A stretch of 64,000 nt of DNA, taken from assembly GCA_021325575.1 (NCBI GenBank), contig JAJPGW010000007.1, forward strand, positions 186,001 to 250,000, written 5' to 3'. This DNA is from Gammaproteobacteria bacterium (GTDB lineage Bacteria; Pseudomonadota; Gammaproteobacteria; DSM-16500). Shown one piece after another: positions 52,547 to 60,045 of the stretch (position 1 is its first letter; the number at the start of each line of letters is the position of its first letter). Made by a program: the position numbers and the translations under genes. The notes under the pieces are model-generated. The model was not told the origin of the DNA, did not search any database, and was given only the letters and a program-made list of their open reading frames with translations.

Positions 52547-54622
52547 ATGCATCGTGCCAACCTTCAAAAAATTCATCAAACGATTAGATCAAATCGTTTA
52601 GCCGATACAGCTCCATATCTCGAGAAGAAAGACTCAGAGAATCCTAAATTGCAGTTATTATGCAAGGTATTGTGGCTAGATTATGGACGTACTCATAGCG
52701 CTCAATTAGGTATTGGAGGATCCTATTTTATTGATGAATATACAAGATCACTCGATGCAAAGAAGGTGGGGCAAACTCATTTATTAGGTAATCAAGTTTT
52801 TGTTCATCATGAGGCGTATGGATTTGGAGCTTTAGTACAGGATGAACCCATCATGGATTGTTTCTCAAAAAAGAAAGAAATCAGAGGTTTTCATCGTACA
52901 ACATTTAAAGGAAGATCGACGGGCTTTCTCACCTTTTCGGTCAATAAAGATCAAGAGGCAGCTTTAGAAGGCGCTAAATTTTTAGAATGTTATGGATTAT
53001 TTCAAAATAAAGAAATGTTATTGACTGTAGCCGCAGATGCCCCATTAAAACAATTTAATGCCAATGCCGAATGTAAAAATGAGTTGATGGATTTTTTTCA
53101 GGCGGCGGAATATGACCCGCATAAAATTTTAAATCATTACAAATCACACTGTCACGATCAGCGTAGTTTATTTTATTTAGGTCTTTTAAAAGATTTATTA
53201 AGCAATTTAGGTATTCCAGATGATGCGGAAAGTAAACAACAATTTCTTGCTGCATTAAGACGATTAGGATTTATTTTAAAAAATGCACTGGAACGTCAAC
53301 AACATAAGTTTGAATTTTTTGTTTGGATAGGTTATGCCTTTGACGAAATCATTTTATTAAAAATGCTGGGAAAACCTTATGCTGCAGAAGAAGTTTCAGA
53401 GTCGTTACAAACATTCTATCGAACCGCTAATTGTTTGGATGAGAAACAAACGCCAGCTCTTTTGCTGACATCCTGTGGCATGCATGCAGGCAGTAATGTC
53501 ATTTTTGCCGCATTGGATGAAATGAAAGAACAAAAACAATTTAGAATATTTATCGAAAAAAATGCCTATTTCGAATTTATGCGTTTGTTTCGAAATATCT
53601 TTACGGGTTTAGGTGTCATCAAAAAAGAAAATGAGGATGTTTGCATTTCTGTCGATGATTCGAAATCGGAAGTCGTCAAATTTGATGAAGGAATCGTGGA
53701 TATCATGCTTTGTTCATTTGAACAGAATCCGTCGTTATCCCACCCTCAGTATGGATCAAGAGACGTTGAGGGAGCCATTACGAGACAATTAGAATTGCGT
53801 AAAGCTTTAAATAAAGCGAAACGCTTGATTGTTATCATTGATATGACAGCAAGTAGTTTTGATACGCGGCTATCCTTTTTAATGATGATGCATGAAGATG
53901 CTATTACGGCTGGCACGCTTGCTGTTGTCTGTATTCATAGTAGTAAATATTTGTTTGCTGGATTAGATAAATTTCCTTGTGCCATTACTTCAATTTTTTC
54001 TCATGATGCGGAATTTCCTGAATTGAACAAAATGAAACAAAGAAAAAATTATTTTGGTGGTTTCGAACTGCATGATCCAACCGTGCAAATGCTTACTCAT
54101 TTTGTTAAGTTTGCAGTTGATGCTGCCGTGAATTTTGGTCATCATTTAAAAGATCGAGCTCGAATAACTCATGCTCATTTAACAGAGCAGGGAATCATGC
54201 CAACACAAAATCAATTTTTATCTGTTTGTCAGCCTTATACCGAAGATTTATATCATAATTCCTGGAGTTTTTTAGTTTTAAAACTAGATGGTTGCGTTTG
54301 CAAAGATGCAGTGGAAGGAGTTTTATCTTCAATAAAATCTATTTTTGAGACGGTAGGTATTCCACATCGAATCGGATTTGGATATGGTTATACTACTTAT
54401 TTAGTCATAGAAAATAAGGATTTGAAGTTAATTCGTTTGAGTTTGGGAATGGAGTCCAGAGAAGAATTACTGCAGATGATTAAACCAGTGATTGACTATA
54501 TGCGTTCTATTAATCAAGCCGTTGAAAAAGCTCGTCTAATAGACTCCGCATTAGATGAAATTGAGGCTATCAATCAAGATGTCAATAAAAAAGATAATCC
54601 TAGTTCCAGACGCAAGCCTTAG
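52547..54622 (+). CDS. Fusion protein with C-terminal Cys/Met-type PLP-dependent enzyme domain
   Basis: 691 residues. The first ~300 match nothing I recognise. From about 305 to 655 the layout is that of fold-type-I Cys/Met metabolism PLP enzymes: a SCGMHAGSNVIFAALDEM start like the SGMAAI region, RLIVIIDMTASSFDTRL with D432 as the PLP-ring aspartate, VCIHSSKYLFAGLD with K467 as the Schiff-base lysine, and a typical ending IRLSLGMESREELLQMIKPV. The key residues are kept, so activity is possible, but spacing is loose and the sequence is very divergent. No pathway neighbours. A degenerate or repurposed enzyme, or an effector, is as likely as a metabolic one. Confidence 0.65.
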   Translation: MHRANLQKIHQTIRSNRLADTAPYLEKKDSENPKLQLLCKVLWLDYGRTHSAQLGIGGSYFIDEYTRSLDAKKVGQTHLLGNQVFVHHEAYGFGALVQDEPIMDCFSKKKEIRGFHRTTFKGRSTGFLTFSVNKDQEAALEGAKFLECYGLFQNKEMLLTVAADAPLKQFNANAECKNELMDFFQAAEYDPHKILNHYKSHCHDQRSLFYLGLLKDLLSNLGIPDDAESKQQFLAALRRLGFILKNALERQQHKFEFFVWIGYAFDEIILLKMLGKPYAAEEVSESLQTFYRTANCLDEKQTPALLLTSCGMHAGSNVIFAALDEMKEQKQFRIFIEKNAYFEFMRLFRNIFTGLGVIKKENEDVCISVDDSKSEVVKFDEGIVDIMLCSFEQNPSLSHPQYGSRDVEGAITRQLELRKALNKAKRLIVIIDMTASSFDTRLSFLMMMHEDAITAGTLAVVCIHSSKYLFAGLDKFPCAITSIFSHDAEFPELNKMKQRKNYFGGFELHDPTVQMLTHFVKFAVDAAVNFGHHLKDRARITHAHLTEQGIMPTQNQFLSVCQPYTEDLYHNSWSFLVLKLDGCVCKDAVEGVLSSIKSIFETVGIPHRIGFGYGYTTYLVIENKDLKLIRLSLGMESREELLQMIKPVIDYMRSINQAVEKARLIDSALDEIEAINQDVNKKDNPSSRRKP

Positions 54623-54636
54623 AAATAAATCCGCCA

Positions 54637-54669
54637 AAATACTACTTTAAACCCCCAAAATGCGCTATT
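54637..54669 (+). promoter_or_regulatory. Promoter of rnpB, shared block with the permease gene
   Basis: AAATACTACTTTAAA (54637-54651) and GCTATT (54664-54669). TATTCT (54665-54670) is the -10, 7 bp before the RNA 5' end; ACTTTA lies 17 bp upstream as a weak -35. An identical block with the same spacing precedes the gene at 50929. Confidence 0.6.
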
Positions 54670-54677
54670 CTTAACCC

Positions 54678-55045
54678 AGCCAGCCGAGACAGTCGCTGCC
54701 GATTATTCGGTGGAGGAAAGTCCGGGCTCCAAGGGTAAGGTGCCAGGTAACACCTGGGAAGTGTAAACTTACGGAAAGTGCCACAGAGAATTAGACCACC
54801 CGCCTATGCGGCTGACGCCGCTTCGGCAGGAAAGGGTGAAAAGGTGCGGTAAGAGCGCACCGCGTCATTGGTAACAAGGGCGGCACGGCAAACCCCACCT
54901 GGAGCAAGACCAAATAGGAGCTTATCTTGATTTATCAAGAAAAGTGCGACCCGCACTTAAGCTCGGGTAGGTCGCTTGAGGTGTTTGGCGACAAACATCC
55001 CAGATAAATGACTGTCCACGACAGAACCCGGCTTATCGGTTGGCT
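54678..55045 (+). ncRNA. rnpB: RNase P RNA (class A)
   Basis: 368 nt. The ends pair (AGCCAGCCGA with TCGGTTGGCT). The conserved core is complete: GAGGAAAGTCCGGGCTCC near the 5' end, ACAGAGAA, GGTAAGAGCGCACC, and CGACAGAACCCGGCTTATCG near the 3' end. RNase P RNA is the catalytic subunit that makes tRNA 5' ends. It is followed by an 8-base T-run at 55047-55055. Confidence 0.97.
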
Positions 55046-55122
55046 ATTTTTTTTAAAAATGTGATACATTGAGCTGCTGCATGTGAAATATGGAAAGATT
55101 CAGAGTTTAATAAGGAGATTTT

Positions 55123-55281
55123 ATGTCATTAGGCACTATTTTAATCATTGTACTCATCCTGATATTAATCGGTGTAATCCCAGCGTGGCCTCATAGCAGA
55201 AATTGGGGATATGCTCCAAGCGGGCTCGTCGGAACGATATTAATTATTTTGTTGATATTATTTCTTTTAGGTAGGATTTAA
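55123..55281 (+). CDS. DUF3309 family small membrane protein
   Basis: 52 residues, too short to appear in coarse gene calls. The sequence starts MSLGTILIIVLILILIG, has a central PAWPHSRNWGYAPSG and ends LVGTILIILLILFLLGRI, i.e. two hydrophobic helices joined by an aromatic loop, characteristic of DUF3309. AAGGAGA lies 8-10 bp before the ATG, a strong ribosome site. It lies between rnpB and a hairpin terminator at 55291-55315. Function unknown. Confidence 0.88.
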   Translation: MSLGTILIIVLILILIGVIPAWPHSRNWGYAPSGLVGTILIILLILFLLGRI

Positions 55282-55290
55282 TAATTAAAT

Positions 55291-55315
55291 AAGGGGTTAT
55301 ATTTTATAACCCCTT
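55291..55315. terminator. Hairpin terminator between convergent genes
   Basis: AAGGGGTTAT (55291-55300) and ATAACCCCTT (55306-55315) form a perfect 10-bp stem with a 5-nt loop. It is close behind the DUF3309 stop and 10 bp from the stop of the minus-strand gene, so it could serve both. Confidence 0.65.
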
Positions 55316-55324
55316 ATCAAGATT

Positions 55325-55855
55325 TTAATAAACTTCAAATGTTTTAACCCAATGGCCTGGCTTCCAGTCCCAGTTTGTGCATTCATCTTTTCTGTGTTCT
55401 ATCGTTTTGTATGTGGTACAAGCCCAATAACCTTCAACCCAAGCTACGCCTTCTTGAGAAGGGCTGTATTTGCATACACGATGTTCTGGAACCCAGACGT
55501 TATTAACCCATCCTGCCTGCACCACAAAACAATTAACAAATCCTGTTGGGGCGGGTTTCACCTCTTTTGGAGCTGGCACGGGCGTTACTATTTTTGATAA
55601 AGTATTTGCGTTTTGTTCTGCAGTATTTGCATTTCGTGCTGAGGTATTTGCGTTTTGTTCTGCTGTATTCGCATTCTGTGCCGCTGTATCCGCATTAATG
55701 GATTCGGTTTCAGCATTTTTCTTGGCAGTATCTGCTTTTTCTGCTGCTAAATCTGCGTTTTGTTGTTGCCAATCGGGTTCTTGAGCGAATATCTGAGTAC
55801 AAAAGAATAAAATTGTTATCAATAGGCTAACTTTGATTGATGTCCATATTTTCAT
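55325..55855 (-). CDS. Secreted protein with NAxTA-type heptad repeats
   Basis: 176 residues from the ATG at 55855, with AAGGAGA upstream; the ORF can be read further, to 55963, without a ribosome site. N-terminal signal peptide (SIKVSLLITILFFCTQIFA). Residues about 28-90 hold imperfect 7-residue repeats of the type NADTAAQ, NANTAEQ, NANTSAR, NANTAEQ, likely a helical or coiled-coil rod. The C-terminal ~80 residues have several Cys and Trp residues (WVNNVWVPEHRVCKYSP, GYWACTTYKT, CTNWDWKPGHWVKTF), possibly a small disulphide-stabilised domain. No family recognised. Confidence 0.75.
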   Translation of the reverse strand: MKIWTSIKVSLLITILFFCTQIFAQEPDWQQQNADLAAEKADTAKKNAETESINADTAAQNANTAEQNANTSARNANTAEQNANTLSKIVTPVPAPKEVKPAPTGFVNCFVVQAGWVNNVWVPEHRVCKYSPSQEGVAWVEGYWACTTYKTIEHRKDECTNWDWKPGHWVKTFEVY

Positions 55856-55924
55856 CTTACACAATCTCCTTAAATAATTGCTGGTGCTTACGGCAGTATA
55901 GATGCTGCTGGCTAGAAAATTTTT

Positions 55925-55940
55925 AATAATAGCTATTATT
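55925..55940. repeat. 16-bp perfect palindrome (possible operator)
   Basis: AATAATAGCTATTATT is its own reverse complement. It lies 70 bp upstream of the start of the secreted repeat protein gene and 36 bp from the stop of the upstream gene. Confidence 0.35.
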
Positions 55941-55975
55941 TTAGATGAGATGATGCTAAACACAAAATTATTTTT

Positions 55976-58054
55976 TTATGAGGTCTTTTTGGGGGTAGTA
56001 GTAGACGGTTCCCCGCCGGGTGTTACCGTGCTATCAATTTTTATTGTTGGAGGATTAACACCGGGTTCTTCATCTTTCTGTGGTTTAAATAAAAAAGAAG
56101 CTTGCGGCGCTAATTTATCAATGCAGAATTGCAAAGAACGTTTATAGTTTTCGAAACTTCTATCGGGTGAAATTCCCCATTGACGAAAAACTTGAATTGC
56201 ATGACCCCATAGTTCCCGTGCCATAGCATAATCCTGATGATCATAACAGCTTTTGGCATAATCGTTTAATGTGCTCAGATAATTTTTATAAAACATGGTT
56301 TTATCTTTTATATGATCGGGATTAATTTGTTGAAAAATTTGTATAGCAGCCTGAAAATTGGGGTGGCCTTGTTTAACTTCGTCGGCAAGATTCTGACGCG
56401 CAACCAATCTCAATTGCACTGCAAAATTTAATTGTTTATGACCGAGCTCAGTGAGCATATCTCTATCAGATTGAGTGAGACTTTTCTCAGGGATTTGCTG
56501 CAGCAGCATTAATGCATGCAGATATTGATCAGTGACTGTTTTAAATTCCTTTTGTTCATCTTGGATTGAATCGCCATTCGATTTTAATTCGAAAGCTATG
56601 GCACGAATATTTTCCAAAGATATGTCTTGATGCTCTGGCTTGAGATGAGGAAAATTACTATTAAATTCTCGAATGGCTTCGAATGCTTCAGGAAATTTTT
56701 TATTTTTTAGACACGCAAGAATATGATCAGCAATTCCTTGTTTGATAGCTTTTTCATAGATGGCCAATTGATCCCCTTTTCCTGAAAATAAAAGAAAATT
56801 GACAGGTAATGTTTTGGAAATTGCATTGGCAACATGAATTTTTTCCATCCCTTCTTTAAATAATTTTTCGCCGCGAAGTAAGTAAATTCCAAAATGATAG
56901 TAAACATCTATTAATTCAGCTTTGACTTTTTTTGTTTGTGGCTTAATGGCATTTAATACTTGAATGGCTTTATTAAAATTTAATTTGGCTGCATCTGAAT
57001 ACATTTTTAGAGGTTCTTTTGTGTAATCATTGGCAGCAGTGATGGCTTGATTTTTATAGACGAACGCTAATTTTTTTTGTATTCCGACTAGAATTTTTTT
57101 ATTTTGAGCTTGTAAGTTAGCGGGGAGCTCATTAAAAACTTGAATCGCCTGTTCATAACGCTCGATGCTTTGGGGCGGATCGCTTTTTGCGATTAGTTTG
57201 GCATAATCTTTTAATGTCTTTACTAAATTTAATTTAACTATATTGGCTCTTTCTTTTTCTTCAGGAGGTATTTGTTTAAGATTTTCTTGTATTCTTACAA
57301 TTTGATCCCGATATTGCTGCTGATTGCCGAGTTGGGTTTTTCGCTCGCTTGCATCGACTTCTTGTAACTTTAAATCGGTAACTCCTCCGCCGCTACGCAT
57401 TAGATAAGGTAGGTTTTGTTTCACACTCATACCTTGTCTCATTAATTGCTGATCGATTCGATCAATGTCGCGACGGAAGTGTTCGTCATCGTTTACTTGA
57501 TCACGAAGGTAATTTTCTCCTTTTGATTTACGTATTGTATCAAGTCGTATTTGCAGTTCTTGTTTTGCAGCAGCTTTCTCTTCTGCGGTTTGATTTGTAA
57601 CATTCTTACTTTCTAGGGTACGTAGCTTTGATTCAATTTCGTCTTGCTCTTTTTTTAATTTACGTACTCTATCGAGTTCTGTATGTAATTCTTGTGAAAT
57701 TGCAGCAATATTCACTACAACAGTTTGATTTGTTTCAATCTGACCTTCTAGATTTTCTACCTTTAATTCAACTTCTTGTTCAGAAGCAAAAAATTTTTTT
57801 TCTAATAACGTTTTCAATTGAAAAGCGAGGTTGCTTACTGTGCCTTCCCAGGTTTGTTCTTTTGTGGGATCACTGAATAAAAAACTACGCAACATTCTTT
57901 TGAAGATCGTAAATGGCTGCTGGGGGAGGCCGATTTCGCCAGCAGCGGCTTTAGCAATTAATAGATAAAATGCTTTTAATCCATCAGAGTCAGGAACCAA
58001 TGATTTTTGATTAGGTAAATTAATTGCGCCGCGCGGCAGTCTTGCCTTACTCAT
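55976..58054 (-). CDS. Uncharacterised coiled-coil/TPR-like protein; effector candidate
   Basis: 692 residues from the ATG at 58054 (a TTG two codons earlier is possible). No signal peptide. Residues about 75-175 are a charged coiled coil (QELHTELDRVRKLKKEQDEIESKLRTLES region). The rest is TPR-like helices: YEQAIQVFNELPANLQAQN, FNKAIQVLNAIKPQTKK and WGHAIQVFRQWGI show the same AIQVFxx core, with NLVKTLKDYAKLI and NYLSTLNDYAKSC as a further pair, so it is internally repeated. The C-terminus is Pro/Thr-rich and low complexity. No bacterial family recognised; a host-directed function is only suggested by the composition. Confidence 0.65.
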   Translation of the reverse strand: MSKARLPRGAINLPNQKSLVPDSDGLKAFYLLIAKAAAGEIGLPQQPFTIFKRMLRSFLFSDPTKEQTWEGTVSNLAFQLKTLLEKKFFASEQEVELKVENLEGQIETNQTVVVNIAAISQELHTELDRVRKLKKEQDEIESKLRTLESKNVTNQTAEEKAAAKQELQIRLDTIRKSKGENYLRDQVNDDEHFRRDIDRIDQQLMRQGMSVKQNLPYLMRSGGGVTDLKLQEVDASERKTQLGNQQQYRDQIVRIQENLKQIPPEEKERANIVKLNLVKTLKDYAKLIAKSDPPQSIERYEQAIQVFNELPANLQAQNKKILVGIQKKLAFVYKNQAITAANDYTKEPLKMYSDAAKLNFNKAIQVLNAIKPQTKKVKAELIDVYYHFGIYLLRGEKLFKEGMEKIHVANAISKTLPVNFLLFSGKGDQLAIYEKAIKQGIADHILACLKNKKFPEAFEAIREFNSNFPHLKPEHQDISLENIRAIAFELKSNGDSIQDEQKEFKTVTDQYLHALMLLQQIPEKSLTQSDRDMLTELGHKQLNFAVQLRLVARQNLADEVKQGHPNFQAAIQIFQQINPDHIKDKTMFYKNYLSTLNDYAKSCYDHQDYAMARELWGHAIQVFRQWGISPDRSFENYKRSLQFCIDKLAPQASFLFKPQKDEEPGVNPPTIKIDSTVTPGGEPSTTTPKKTS

Positions 58055-58180
58055 ATACAAACCCCAAGAAAATGCATATAAAGTTAGCTATGTTAAATAC
58101 TATCATATCATTAAGCGATCACCTAAATTGATGAGCGGGGTGGGTAAATTCCCAACAATTCGAATCCATTTAACTTTTTT

Positions 58181-58220
58181 GTGGTAAAAAGTGGTTTATT
58201 GTGGGAAATTGTGGTATATT
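58181..58220 (+). promoter_or_regulatory. MraZ operator: four direct repeats with 10-bp period
   Basis: GTGGTAAAAA, GTGGTTTATT, GTGGGAAATT and GTGGTATATT follow each other without gap. Each begins with GTGG plus T or G. This matches the known MraZ-binding site of GTGG-type boxes every 10 bp (one helix turn). It ends 55 bp before mraZ and should carry autoregulation of the cluster. Confidence 0.85.
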
Positions 58221-58275
58221 CTCGGTTGAGGGAATGCGTTATGAAGGTTCAGAGGCATTTCAGGAGACTAATTAA

Positions 58276-58734
58276 ATGTTTCGAGGCGTCAACGGGATCA
58301 ACATTGATGCGAAAGGTAGGATAGCCATGCCTACCCGATACCGTGACTGTTTAAAAAACCAAAGTCATGGGCATATCGTCATGACAATCGATACCGAAGA
58401 ACGCTGCTTACTGCTTTATCCGCTCGGCGCATGGGAAGACATCGAAAATAAATTAGCTGCGCTTCCGAGCTTTAATCCCGCGGCCCGCCGCATTCAACGA
58501 TTACTGATAGGGCATGCCACCGAAACGGAACTTGATGGCAATGGCCGTATTTTGTTACCGCCGTTATTACGCGAATACGCAGGATTAAATAAAAAAATTA
58601 TGTTAGTCGGACAAGGTAAAAAATTTGAAATCTGGGATGAAGATCACTGGCAGGAACGACGTGGTCAATGGCTGGATGAAGAATCCAGCAGTGACGGCAG
58701 TCTTCCCGACGAAGTGAAAACACTGTCATTGTAA
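58276..58734 (+). CDS. mraZ: Transcriptional regulator MraZ
   Basis: 152 residues, the normal length. Two AbrB-like SpoVT repeats: FRGVNGINIDAKGRIAMPTRYRDCL near the start and LDGNGRILLPPLLREYAGLNKKIMLVGQGKKFEIWDEDHW in the second half; the DxKGR/NGR motifs contact DNA. MraZ forms an octameric ring that binds the GTGG boxes upstream and controls the division and cell-wall cluster. Exactly four such boxes precede it here. Co-transcribed with rsmH, 40 bp later. Confidence 0.96.
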   Translation: MFRGVNGINIDAKGRIAMPTRYRDCLKNQSHGHIVMTIDTEERCLLLYPLGAWEDIENKLAALPSFNPAARRIQRLLIGHATETELDGNGRILLPPLLREYAGLNKKIMLVGQGKKFEIWDEDHWQERRGQWLDEESSSDGSLPDEVKTLSL

Positions 58735-58774
58735 AAATGGATTGATTATGGTGGCATGCCGAATGGAAGAAAAA

Positions 58775-59701
58775 ATGATTCAACATCAACCGGTGTTATT
58801 GGCAGAGGTGATTGAAAACCTTGCTATTAAACCGGATGGTTTTTATGTGGATGCCACTTTTGGTCGCGGGGGTCACAGCCAGACGATTTTAAATCAATTA
58901 AATTCAAGCGGTTTTCTGTTTGCGATGGACAAAGATCCCGAAGCCATTCGCTATGCACGACAACACTTTTCCAATTATCCGAATTTTAAAATTCAACAAG
59001 GCTCTTTTGCAGAACTCGAAACCTTTTTAAAAGAGCAAAACTTATTTGGCAAAATCGATGGGATTTTGCTGGATTTGGGTGTTTCTTCTCCCCAATTAGA
59101 TGATCCGGATCGCGGATTCAGTTTTTTGCGCGAAGGCAAACTGGATATGCGCATGGATCATTCGAAGGGCATGGATGCCGCAACTTGGCTTAGTTCGGTT
59201 TCAGAGCCAGAGTTAGCAAAGGTCTTATGGGAGTTTGGTGAAGAGCGCTATTCGCGCCGCATTGCGCGCGCTATTGTCGCTGCACGTGAACTGACTCCAA
59301 TTACCACAACCACGCAATTAGCCAAAATCGTTGCGGCAGCCAATCCCGCATGGGAAAAAGGAAAAAACCCGGCAACTCGGAGTTTTCAAGCCATCCGAAT
59401 TGCCATCAACCATGAGCTTGATGACATTAGCCAAGTTTTAAATTCCAGTTTAAACGCTTTAAAAGTAGGGGGCCGTTTGTTAGTGATTAGTTTTCATTCC
59501 TTAGAAGATCGTTTGGTAAAACATTTTATTCATGACCTGGAGCGGGGCGAACAATTTCCTGCAGGTTTACCGGTAAAACATGAACGCGTTAAGCCGAAAA
59601 TGAAACGCATCGGCCGCGCGTTAAAACCGGGTGCAGCCGAAATTGCTGCCAATCCTCGTTCCAGAAGTGCGGTTTTACGAATTGCGGAGAAACTACCATG
59701 A
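58775..59701 (+). CDS. rsmH: 16S rRNA N4-cytidine-1402 methyltransferase RsmH
   Basis: 308 residues from the ATG at 58775, with GGAAG upstream; earlier in-frame starts (58742, 58748) lack support. RsmH (MraW) adds the N4 methyl to C1402 using SAM and works with RsmI, also in this window. Signature blocks are HQPVLLAEVIENLAIKPDGFYVDATFGRGGHSQTIL (SAM site GRGGH), GILLDLGVSSPQLDDPDRGFSF and ISFHSLEDRLVKHF. The stop overlaps the ftsL start (ATGA). Confidence 0.97.
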   Translation: MIQHQPVLLAEVIENLAIKPDGFYVDATFGRGGHSQTILNQLNSSGFLFAMDKDPEAIRYARQHFSNYPNFKIQQGSFAELETFLKEQNLFGKIDGILLDLGVSSPQLDDPDRGFSFLREGKLDMRMDHSKGMDAATWLSSVSEPELAKVLWEFGEERYSRRIARAIVAARELTPITTTTQLAKIVAAANPAWEKGKNPATRSFQAIRIAINHELDDISQVLNSSLNALKVGGRLLVISFHSLEDRLVKHFIHDLERGEQFPAGLPVKHERVKPKMKRIGRALKPGAAEIAANPRSRSAVLRIAEKLP

Positions 59702-60033
59702 ACGCTGCAGCCCGTTTGTTTAGTCAAAGTACCGTGTCACGCACCTGGCTCCTTTCGGTTTTGATCTCGAAAGTCCAGTTTGGTCGCTACCTCTTGATTC
59801 TTGCTGTGCTCATGTCAGCGCTGAGTATGGTGTATGTTACTAATACCACTCGCAGCCTGAATGCCGGTTTGCAACAAACACTGGCAGAACGTGATCATCT
59901 GCATATACAATGGGGCCAGTTATTGCTGGAAAAAAGTACCTGGATCATGCAGGCGAGAGTGCAACAAGTTGCAAGTGATAAATTAGGAATGGTGGTCCCA
60001 GAAGGAAAATCACTGGTGATCGTCGATCCTTAG
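59698..60033 (+). CDS. ftsL: Cell division protein FtsL
   Basis: 111 residues, bitopic. A single membrane helix (YLLILAVLMSALSMVYV, about 31-47) follows a short cytoplasmic part, and then a periplasmic coiled-coil (TTRSLNAGLQQTLAERDHLHIQWGQLLLEKSTW). FtsL forms the FtsQLB complex that regulates FtsWI at the septum. The family is poorly conserved, but length, topology and position between rsmH and ftsI are decisive. Its ATG overlaps the rsmH stop by four bases. Confidence 0.92.
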   Translation: MNAAARLFSQSTVSRTWLLSVLISKVQFGRYLLILAVLMSALSMVYVTNTTRSLNAGLQQTLAERDHLHIQWGQLLLEKSTWIMQARVQQVASDKLGMVVPEGKSLVIVDP

Positions 60034-60045
60034 GAATGAAAAAAA

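Noticed and set aside
55976-56147. Plus-strand frame opposite the 692-residue gene
   Set aside because: Lies antisense to the coding end of the real gene, without a ribosome site or family.
58090-58130. PmrA-like box (CTTAATGAT-AT-GATAGTATT, minus strand) before the 692-residue gene
   Set aside because: The second half matches only 6 of 9 bases and no good -10 follows; too weak to report as a site.
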